This document shows, one piece after another, positions 44,839 to 54,545 of a stretch of 55,796 bases of DNA. Within the stretch, counting starts at the first letter, position 1. Each line of letters starts with the position of its first letter. Source of the DNA: Selaginella moellendorffii. Lineage: Eukaryota; Streptophyta; Lycopodiopsida; Selaginellales; Selaginellaceae. The stretch spans positions 1,078,377 through 1,134,172 of the forward strand of contig NW_003314316.1 in assembly GCF_000143415.4 (NCBI RefSeq), given 5' to 3'. A program made the translations under genes and the position numbers. The notes below the pieces were generated by a model, which saw only the letters and a program-made list of their open reading frames with translations, was not told the DNA's origin and searched no databases.

Positions 44839-47800
44839 CTCTCCCCCCCTTGGGAAGATCGACGTCCTCGTCGATGCATACTCGAGTCTAGAATACCGCC
44901 AAGGAAACAACTCCAGAAAAAGTTCACGGTACTCACACTATGTGAGAAATGCACCAACTTAAATGAGTTAGGGGTAACCTCTTTGTCTAACGCGGATGCG
45001 CTACCAGCTCAGACACCTTCCTGCCGTCGCCGACATGGAAATGACCAACGGAGTCAGCCACCCTTGCTGCTCTGGTTGTCATCCAACTTACAAAAGTGTG
45101 ATATGCCCTGCCCGCAGAGACATAGAGAGAGGAGCCAGGGGCCCCAACCCTCCTGAGCAAAGAAACCAAACCCGTCGGTAAGGTTTAGATAGACTACTGT
45201 AAACAGGCAGTTAGAGTTGTTTACACGGTCACGCCCTTTCAATGGAATAAGGAACATCGACAGAGAGGCGGGTTATGTGACCAGTCGACAGTAGCTACCC
45301 CATGATTAGAGATTTCAACATGCACACGAAGTGCCGAAGCCAGTCTGCCTATACTGGCCCAAACTCAAAGATCAATAGATGGACAATATCAAAGTCATAA
45401 ACAATGATATCTTAGAGACGTAATTATCAGTGAGTAAATCTTAGATTAGAACCCAAAAGTATTCCAAGTAAGTTATCATCCGATAAACTACTATTGTAGA
45501 GTATAGGAACCACCAAGATCATCATAATTGGTAAACATAGGATTCACCATCCCACAAAATCCAATAGCAAGTATATCATCAAGGAAACTTAATGATAAAA
45601 CTTAACTACCGAAGATAGCAGACAGTAAGCCAACAACTTACTAGAGATAACTCAAAGAACACAAAGTATCATTGACTAACAAGCACAATGCTCGCGAATG
45701 TATCACCCAAAGGAAATAACATCCGAATCTATCAAAGCGAACTCAAGCAATAATCAACACAACAGAATGAATGTTGCATGGCCAACAAACACTCAGTCAT
45801 GCCAATCCGAATAGATCCCGGTCAACAATACCAAGGAACCAGAGTTGCTCAAAGCAAGTGTTAGCAACATCCTACTGATTGTAAGCTCCTGAGTTTGGAC
45901 TTCCCGGGAGGTCACCCAGCCCAGTACTATTCAAACCCAAGGACGCTTAACTCCAACTATCCCAAGACCCTTAACCGATTGGAAAAGGGGGTGCACTCTT
46001 GTTCATGGGCCCTTTCCCTCTATATTTGAACCCCAACGGATCGTCTCTCAAGTCGTTCCCTTTGGTTGCTTACACTGATGTCTCAAACCCTAAGAGACCA
46101 ATCCAGAGAAAACCACAAAGAACATGTGGTATTGCGAAAAGCCAAAAGCTATCAAAGCGAACAACTAACCATCATAAAAGATGATCAATTATCCCATCAA
46201 AAAGATATGTCAAATCATCGTCAAGTAGAATCTACCATCCCGAAGAATAGCAAATAATTCCAGACCAACAATAATCAAGCAAAACGTTTGATAAGGATAA
46301 TCAACTACCCTAGATGATAGTCAATCATCACTAATGATTCCTAGATGCAAAAACCAACTTCAACATCGAAGCTAACAAGCTAAAATGCTTTCCCCAACAG
46401 CTCCTAACAAATGGAACAATGAGCATAAAACTCAAAGAACCAAAAGCTCGAAGAAGTCTATAGCCAAGTCATGCCTAGTAATGATCACAAGTCTCGCATA
46501 AACTAACTTCAATGCCAAAGAAGAAAGCATGGTATAACCCACAATATTCTCCTCAACACATCCATAAGCTAAACCTCATAATGCCAAAGCTAATGAAGAG
46601 CATGTCTGCATCAATCCAAAAGCTAAGCATAACGAAGCTATGCTGGACAAGTGATCACCAAACGATCCTCCATGAATCCATCTATAGCAAGACGTAATTC
46701 ACTTCATAACAAGCACAAGAAGAATCATTAATGATCGATATATTCCAACTCAAACCCAATAAGGATTCAAACTTTCCAATAGCGATCACTAACTCTTCTG
46801 CTTGTAGAGTTAGCATAGTCCATGACTGAATCACCTTTCAAGGAAAAGCCAGAACTCAACCCCTATTAAATAATCTCGTCTAGAACACAACTAACTCAAA
46901 CTTGCCACTTAGTTCATTTGAACGTTAATATAGTTGCTAACTAGCAAATGCTTGAATGCTAATAACACAAAGTCAGTGCCAAATCATCAACACTATCTCT
47001 ACTGAGACTAATGAAACTTAATATCAATTGAGAGAGAGACATCTCATTTCACTTAAATCTCAACATCAATATTGTCAACGACAAGGCATCACTTCAATGT
47101 CATCAACACCATAACAAAGCTAAAAGAAAGTAAGAGTGAATCACCACTCAAAACTTTCTAGCAACCAAGCTAACCAAGGTCGAAGATACTTTACTCAGTA
47201 TCCAAAACCAATTCTTCAGCAAAACTCAGTTACAGATAACACTTCCTCAAGGAGTGAATCACCATGTCCAAGATTCAATGAAATCCAACACTATGAACTA
47301 AACACAACTAAATGATATCAATAGAGGTAGAGTCGACATGCCAACATGGAAAACCCACGTAAGTCAAATGACATGATCCTCCGCAACACCATCCGGTAAA
47401 GTAAACCCATCACTGCTAAATCATCATCAAGTGAAGCAAGTGTCAAAAGCCTTTGACAAAGTCTACAAGCAATCACTAGTCGCAAAGCAACTAACAATCA
47501 CTCTTTCAACTTGCTTTCACAAGACCCAAACACTAAACTCATACCATCGAGTTATATACTTGTCTAATATCCCCAGGTTGAGATAAAGGTTCATGGACAA
47601 GCACAAACTAAATGACCACTCAAATCCAATTCAACCGCGATAAACTCACTAACACGTTTAGCCAATAGCTCTGAGCATGCCTTGAAGAGGCTAGCTATGC
47701 ATGATCAACACTCAGTCGAAACTAAAGCGAAGACCATGAGATGGATCTATATCGGTACACAATCTCTTCATAGACAAAGCTATAGTATGGGTACCAACAT

Positions 47801-49997
47801 CTCAACTTCAAACAACTAAGTTGGACATCACCATCCTTAGCCAAGGCGCAAAGCCACCGAGACCAAGTCAAGATCAGTAAGAGCTCACTACTCTCATAGA
47901 GTCTAACGGAATGCAAGGTGCAACCTGCCACCAAGCATAATGCTACAAAAGAAAGGTACAAGGGTCACCTTTCTAGAAAAGCGCAATAGCCACTTTTCTA
48001 CACCAATTCCAGACTCTATCCAACTCAATTGCCTTAGCCCCAAAAGTCAGCATCCCTTTCGGGTCGCATCATACAAACTACCTACTAAGGTCTAAGCTAA
48101 CCGAAGTCAACTTCAACCCTTCACTAGTTTGTACTGGCTTACGAAACGGAAAGGTTTTCGGACAAAGTGACCAATAGATTAGCCATTGGAAAAGTCTAAG
48201 AAAAATTTGTGGAAAATTTTTCCATCCTAGAGAAAGAATGACTTTCAGTCCAGGAACACAAACTTTCAAGACTCAACCAACTTTCTCCTACCAACAACTT
48301 CATATAAGTTCACCTCAACACAAATTCTCAAGACCCAATAGCATGCTTAAGCATCGAACATCTTTTTGCCCATACTTCCGACATCCAACATCGACATCCA
48401 TAAAATGCAAATGGAACATCCAAGGCTTGATTACAAAGACCACATCTTTGAATATCCATATTGCACTAACACTCTTCTTCAACCACCTTCAAGATCCAAT
48501 GTGAAGCCAAAACACTAACAAGAAAAATGACATGGAAAATCAAGCTTAAGGAAAATTCCTCATCACTCGAAATAACAATATCATCTCCACTAGCACAAGT
48601 GCTAACAATGTCAATGCCTCAACTACACACCTTCTCCATCCAATAATCTACTCCAAGTGCTAACGGATAAACTAACAAGCTATAGCAAATGAATGCTACA
48701 ACCCTTTTCCAACACCTATTGGGCAAACCCTCAAGGAACAAGGAACCAACTTAAGATTAGCATAATGGTCCACCTTCGAGAATCCAGTCAAAGCTACTAC
48801 AATGCTACTACTTGTAAGTAGACTAGCATCACCATCAATCACTTTGGGGTTGATTATCGTTTAAACAAGCAACTTCGTAAACACATTGCTTATTATCACA
48901 TGGATATGATATGGAAATCACAATGTCTTGATCATCAATCAAGCAACACCACGAGCAATGCCAATGTCATTACTTCAAAGGTTTATGTGAGTATCAAGTG
49001 TCAACTCAATTTGACAAAATGCAACATAAATGCCACACTTCCTCCGATAAAGATTTACAACACTTAACATCACTAACTTTTGTTCACAACACGGACAAGC
49101 TCATGCTATTCTCTTTCCGACCAAACTCAACACTAATCCAACACACCAAGCTACTCAAGGAGCAATAGCAAGGTTCCCTGGAAAGAATTGAGCATTGCAA
49201 CCCAAGTCTTCCAATAGCAAGCTTAGACAAAATGGTATAGCGCTTCACCGCTATCCATCCCACAACTCACCATTTGTAAAACTATCATCTCCAACATGCA
49301 TCAAGGTAAGGACTCTTGATTGCATAATGTGAACACGAGCAATGAGTCACACCTCGTTGCAAATCATCTCTCCAAGAAAAAAAGATGATTTACGTGTTTG
49401 ATCCTTCGTCCCCGACGACTCTCTTTTCGGTCTCATCTTTGACTAAACCTCAAGCTTGCATTTGCACTGCCTTTAGTCCAATCCAAGAAAAGTTTATGAG
49501 AGAGCACAGCAATGACTACTTGAACCAATAGACCAATCCCTATAGTCTTAATTGATCCACTTGTAATCATGCCTAGGAAGGATCCACTAGTGCTGTGCTA
49601 AATAGCTACGGACCAGCCTATTTACCACTCATAGCAAAGCCAGGGAAGGTTTGCTTTTACCCACGGTACAAGGAACAACTTCTGGAACCACCAATAGGGT
49701 AACATTAATCCTGCCAACTCAAAGTGTAACCTCGAGTTGCTAATGTGCCTCACTCACGAGCCCAAGCTCAAACTCGTGCAAACGGAACATCTCCAAATCC
49801 ATCCTATGAGCCCAAGAGCAAGCTCACATTATTAGGTACAAAAGGTAACCAAAACCATACCCAAGGAACAATTGCGAAGCCTTTGCACCCAAACGTGTAC
49901 CCACTCGGATCATCGTTTTCATCTCTGCGTATGCAATGAGACTAGTTGCCCAATCTCATTGAATAGTACTCGCTGAGACTCATGCTCCGATACCAAA
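44839..49997. other. LARD D internal domain, non-coding
   Basis: A/C-rich on the plus strand from about 45300 on, with many AATC and AACA runs. Several short frames under 90 codons, none recognisable. Contains the Cassandra solo LTR at 45880-46074. Confidence 0.7.
45880..46074 (-). mobile_element. Cassandra solo LTR in LARD D
   Basis: 195 bp, TGTAAGC ... GCTTACA, reverse orientation relative to the tandem copy at 38186, with perfect TSD CTGAT at 45875-45879 and 46075-46079. Carries the same 5S-like box A to box C segment. Confidence 0.93.
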
Positions 49998-51129
49998 TGT
50001 AGCGCACGTGGTTTTGACCCTTTATCCTATGGTGATTTACCATAGGATAACACCACGAAGCGGTACTTTGTGCCACGTGACAGATGCCACGTGTCACATG
50101 CCACGTGTCCATAGGAACCCGAGGTTCAGAGCCTTGGGCCACTGAACGAAGGAACAGTGCCAAACTCCCAAGCATGGAGCCAAGGAGTGATGGAACCGAA
50201 CCACGGAGCAACTCTCGAGCATAAAGCCCAAGGAGCGAAGGGATAGGGGCCCGGAGCGACTTGGAACAGTCCTAGAGTAGCCAGCATCCCAATGCTAGGA
50301 CTAGCACGCAAAACGGAGCCAAACGGAGTCTGGCACTATTTCGGCATACCGGTGGCCTAACGCGAGGATATGGGTACTCCACCAACTAGCATGGAATGGA
50401 ACTTGGGCTTAGACCCAAGCCAGACGCAGAACAAGGACAGGCACGCAAGCGGGAGCTAGACTATGCCTCAGGTTGGTCGGCCATGCCCGACCTACCCACT
50501 ATCCCTACTATACATTTGGAACCCCCCATAGCCCCCCCCCCCCCCTTGAGGAACACACGCTTTGGGCTTTCACCCCAAGCCTACCCTTAGTACCAGGAGT
50601 TAGTCTCTGGGACAAGCTTGAAACTTACTAAATATGGAATGGCACTAAAATGCGAATTTGGACACGGGACGAACACCATCGTATTCAGGCCGATATCTAC
50701 ATTCCGTAGATATGCCAAATGAGCAAATCTGGACACTTTCCATAAATAGCATTTGGGACCGGAATGAGACTAACACAAAGGGCATGATAGCGAGGGTGTT
50801 TGGCAGACACGGTAAGCTATCACCTAGCGAATATTGAGGGACCAATCTCAATATCGCGGGGGTTCCCAACACTAGCAAGTGCAAGCCAACATCATGAGTT
50901 TCTCATCACCGTGTCAAGTCTGCTTGACTAAATGACAACTTAGGATTTCCTTCCTTAGTGCCCTTCCGGTCTAAGTGCACATGTGATGACCAATTTCTCA
51001 ACTAGCTTAGGCGGAGACTAATAACGGGCCTAGCAATACCGACCTCCTGCCATCGTGGCAGTAAGGTAAGAGTGTCCGTAAGGACTAGTCGATAGGTAAC
51101 TTTCGATACCCGAAGTCACATGCGCGACA
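49998..51129 (-). repeat. LARD D 5' LTR (right)
   Basis: 1132 bp. Same blocks as the left LTR; lacks the duplicated CTAAACCCTCTTTGTGCC-type insertion near 43752. Confidence 0.9.
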
Positions 51130-52871
51130 ATCGCCAAGTACGCAAAGACGTACATGTTTTTGTTCTCACTGCCAGCATTGTCTGTTTGGAGCAGAAGATG
51201 GGGTGGAAGGCCACATCAGCCGCAAGAACTTCCTTGAGATTCTGCTTCGTTTGGATGAGGCTGTGCATTCACCGGGCGACCAGCCTCGTCGGAATGGCAT
51301 GAGGCCTCACGTGATAACCCTACAATCTGACAGCCAACATATTCACTGGGATGGCATGGGGCCCCACCCGATACTGCAAGCCTTTGCTCCTCCTCCAGCT
51401 GAACCCTGTATGGGGTTCGATCGACAAGGGCCTTATGCAAGGGTTGGCCGTTCAGCTCAGTCTGCACACTTTGCAGAGACCTTAAGTGTTTTGCTAAGGA
51501 CGCAATCATCATGTTTGCACCCCCGCCACCCCATAGAGGTACAAAGAAGTTCCCATAGTTCTGGGCACCATGCCCATGAGCGATTATGCCAAACAGAGAC
51601 ACAGGCAGCTGCATGGATGAAGAGATTGCCTTGGGGGCAGGATTGAGTCGAGGTAAGCACGTCTTTTTCTGGTCCATTTTGTCGTGGATGATGCAGAGGT
51701 AAGAGTTAGGTCTCTCCATGGAGAGAATCTTGTTATGATAATATGCAGTCCTGCAACTTCTCTGCTCGATGTTGTGGTCGAGCCGCCTTCTAACCAACGT
51801 CTCTCGCTCTTGAGCGATGCAAGAATTCTTCGACAAAGCCATTTTGATAGCAGTGCACTCGTCACACTTTGAAAAGCTGGAGTACTTTCCTATACTCACA
51901 TCCCTGAACCTGTTGCTCCACAATCTACTAAATCTAGATTGGTTCAGCTTCCTGTAGCCATTACTCTGGAGTTTCCAATTCACATCTTCCAATATGGCCC
52001 CCTTGGTATACATGGAAGGGAGAACCCGTTGGGTGTCTCGAGTTCCATCTTCCAAGAGGCGGGTTTTATGTGGTTGCTGCTCGCTACATGTCTCGACAAA
52101 CCTTTTGAAGATTGCCTCTCCATATACAACATGACCCCTGGTTTTGTGAGTACCGTCGTTCCCATGGACTGCCTGTTGAACCCTTTGTTCCTTGAACTCA
52201 GTTTTGATTCTGTAGAATGTGGTTCGAGGGACTCCATAAATGATTCTCCATGCCTTCATGCAGACCAAACCCCTCTGGAAGACCATGCCCCCCACCTGAT
52301 GTTCTGAAGCATCAACAGATGACCGTAATGCCTCATACGCAAAATTGCGAGCTGCCTTCCAGGACAATGTCTTGTATCTTGCTCTCTCCTCTTCAATAGC
52401 ATCCCAATCAGCATGTTGACAGCACCTCCTTTTGCAACAAGCAACTGTCGAGACCATTCGAACCTCCATCACCATTTTCTGCTTTTTCGGTTCGTTGCTC
52501 AGATCCCTTTGGCTGCGCTTTAGGAAGGTGTACTTTCTTTTCCCATGAAGAGATGTTCTGTCATCAGTTGTAGTGGTGTTTGATTGTGAATCCTTCACAT
52601 TCTCAAACACTAAGTGCCTCAATTTCCACCACACAATGCTTCCAATAGTCAGACTGTTTTCTTCTGTGTCAACAACCTCTAAAATCGCAACTCCAATATC
52701 ATCCCAGCCCAATTCTTGATTAGCAACCGCATCTCTTGGATCGACAACTATGGCTAAGCCCTCAGCTACCACCTCCCCCTCGGGGTTGTTTAGAAACACC
52801 TTTGCCTGAATCCATGTAGCACGGTTCTTAAGATCCACGGAGGGAACATGCGTCGCACTTGCAGAGGCCAT
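51130..52871 (-). pseudogene. large zinc-finger protein, DUF7869-like, N-terminal part; possibly transposase-derived
   Basis: ATG at 52871 opens 551 codons to TGA (51216-51218). The same frame then continues GLPPHLLLQTDNAGSENKN and MYVFAYLA up to the LARD D insertion at 51129/51130. Features: a Cys-rich CCKRRCCQH motif near residue 145, a helix-turn-helix-like VCMKAWRIIYGVPRTTFYRI near 205, KCDECTAIKMAL near 350, and conserved acidic blocks LCIIHDKMDQKKTCLP (about 405) and LQTDNAGSENKN. I associate this order with the large moss, lycophyte and invertebrate family carrying DUF7869 (memory, unchecked). Regularly spaced Asp/Glu motifs suggest an RNase-H-fold transposase origin (inference). The stretch 51285-51400 contains two copies of the palindromic repeat found elsewhere only outside exons, so it may be an intron. 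Confidence 0.65.
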
Positions 52872-53145
52872 TCTGAAACTGCAGAAAAGAAGTTAAGACC
52901 ATACAAAAAATGATTGGAGAATGGCCTAAATCATAACATACCAAACAACCTCAATAGCATGAGGCCACATGCCATTATTCAAACATGCTATTGACACCCA
53001 CATGAAATTTCACATTCACAAAATTGGCATGAGGCGTCATGCCATCTTGATATACACACAGCTGCAGGCAAGTAAAAACATACATGACAATACGCTAGCC
53101 ATGAAATTGCAAGGGCCCAAGATGGCATGTGGCCTCATGCCATTT
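51293..53145. repeat. right cluster of the 22-bp palindromic repeat
   Basis: Five copies: 51293-51311, 51351-51369, 52954-52977, 53024-53045 and 53121-53145. The last three lie upstream of the gene's ATG. None occurs in LARD D, which separates the two clusters. Confidence 0.8.
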
Positions 53146-53196
53146 CTAAATGTGGTCCTAAGCCATTCCATGGTGAACATACCAGGAAGCACAAGT

Positions 53197-53296
53197 NNNN
53201 NNNNNNNNNNNNNNNNNNNNNNNNNNNNNNNNNNNNNNNNNNNNNNNNNNNNNNNNNNNNNNNNNNNNNNNNNNNNNNNNNNNNNNNNNNNNNNNN
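53197..53296. other. assembly gap, 100 N
   Basis: Exactly 100 Ns, a conventional placeholder, so the true distance is unknown. Frames crossing it are meaningless. Confidence 0.99.
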
Positions 53297-53500
53297 TTCC
53301 GGGCCCCAATATGTCCGGCCCTGGACATGTCGGGCCCCGGACATGTCCGGCCCCGGACATGTCGGGCACCCGGACATGTCAGGCCCCGGATATATCCGGG
53401 CCCGGACATGTCTGGCCCCGGACATGTCGGGCACCCGATATGTCGGGCCCCCGACATGTCCGGCCCTGGATGTGTCTAGCCCTGGATATATCCGAGTTTT
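53297..53500. repeat. satellite of GGACATGTCC palindromes
   Basis: About ten units of 18-20 bp, each a palindromic core GGACATGTCC (or GGATATATCC) joined by GGCCCC or GGGCACC. It starts directly at the gap edge and is probably what broke the assembly. Confidence 0.92.
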
Positions 53501-53760
53501 ATTTTGACACGTGGCATGGTCTTTGGTTTGATCTCATAGAGTTTTATGGTTTTCAATGTGTGCCACATTGACACGTGGCATGCCCTTTGGTTTGTTCTCA
53601 TAGAGTTTTATGGTTTTCAATGTGTGCCACATTGACACGTGGCATGTGCTTTGGTTTGTTCTGAGTTTTATGGTTTTCAATGTGTCACATTGACACGTGG
53701 CATGCCCTTTGGCTTGTTCTCATAGTTAGGGTTTAGTGTCCTTGACCTTGTATGCCACGT
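53500..53760. repeat. tandem repeat of about 64 bp with one G-box per unit
   Basis: Units start at GACACGTGGCATG (53506, 53570, 53634, 53692; spacings 64, 64, 58) followed by CTTTGGTTTGTTCTCATAG and GTTTTATGGTTTTCAATGTG. Further CCACGTG cores follow at about 53755 and 53793. Confidence 0.9.
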
Positions 53761-53998
53761 GACACACATATCTTTGGACTTGCTTGCCATGCCACGTGGT
53801 GACAATCACCAACACATTATTTCTAACTTATATCCTAGTTAATAACTAGCTAACGACACAATTTGGCAAATACACCTTACATTCACAATTGTAAGTAGTA
53901 TTTAAAGACCATACACTTATATGCTATGGAAAAATACTCAAAGTTTATATATTAAAACAGTGATCTTACAAAAATAAATGACTTGTAAGGAAAAAAAA

Positions 53999-54118
53999 AA
54001 GAGGGGGTCACTTGGACTTCCCGGGTGGTCACCCAGCCCAGTACTATTCGAGCCCAGGGACGCTTAACTTTGGAGGTCTAATGGGATCCAGTGCCATAGT
54101 CACGGTTTGAACCCACTC
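53999..54118 (-). rRNA. 5S-rRNA-like transcription unit (diverged copy or 5S-derived element)
   Basis: Reading the minus strand from 54118, about 120 nt align without gaps in the 5' half to plant 5S rRNA: GGATCCCAT at +30, GTTAAGCGTC at +51 (box A), TAGTACTGGG, then GGGTGACCACCCGGGAAGTCC (box C). Identity is high from about +28 on and weaker before that. A TATAAG box lies at 54149-54144, about -28, where plant 5S genes have their TATA element, and a T10 run sits at the 3' end (54000-53991), a pol III terminator. It keeps the 5' half that the Cassandra LTRs lack. It could be a 5S pseudogene or an LTR/SINE of 5S origin. Confidence 0.7.
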
Positions 54119-54179
54119 TGAAATATTTCACACTCCCCCTACTCTTATAGTGGGGCAGCTGATCCAAAGCTGCAGTGTA

Positions 54180-54545
54180 CCTCCACAATCCCGTGTTCTT
54201 TTTGGGTGCCAAAAAACCTGCGGGACGTGTGGTATCTCCCCAACAATTCACGAAGACCGTGTTTTGGGCCCCAAAATGCACGCTGCGAAATGCGGGGTAC
54301 CTCCCCAACTTTTCGTGAAAATCACGCGTTTTGGGCCCAAAAAAGCCCGCGGAACACATGGTACCTTCCCAACTTTTCGCGAAAAATCGCGCGTTTTGGG
54401 CCCCAAAACGCGCCCCGCGAAATGCGGGGTACCTCCCCAACTTTTCGTGAAAATCGCGCGTTTTGGGCCCCAAAAAAAGCCCGCGGAACACGTGGTACCT
54501 TCCCAACTTTTCGCGAAAAATCGCGCGTTTTGGGCCCCAGACATT
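54180..54545. repeat. tandem repeat of about 64 bp, six units in alternating types
   Basis: Units GGTACCTCCCCAACTTTTCG, GTGAAAATCGCGCG, TTTTGGGCCCCAAAA, then either GCCCGCGGAACACGT or CGCGAAATGCGG alternately, giving a dimer of about 130 bp. Each unit holds two palindromes (TTTTCGCGAAAA and TTTTGGGGCCCAAAA types). Open frames across it are a by-product. Confidence 0.88.

Larger units (their letters stand above)
43683..51129 (-). mobile_element. LARD D: second family of non-coding LTR retrotransposon, complete
   Basis: LTRs 43683-44838 and 49998-51129, TSD ATCGC at 43678-43682 and 51130-51134. On the minus strand the LTR begins TGTCGCGCATGTGACTTCGG and ends GCGCTACA. PBS TGGTATCGGAGC lies at 49984-49995 (minus). 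A polypurine tract AAGGGGGGGAGAG adjoins the left LTR. The 5.2-kb interior is A/C-rich on the plus strand, has no frame above 90 codons and no gag-pol similarity. LTRs differ by a modest number of changes plus a roughly 20-bp indel. It inserted into the GHTHEDVD gene, and removing it with one TSD restores that gene's frame. Confidence 0.92.

Noticed and set aside
53037-53571. Frames spanning the N run
   Set aside because: They read through 100 unknown bases and a palindromic satellite.
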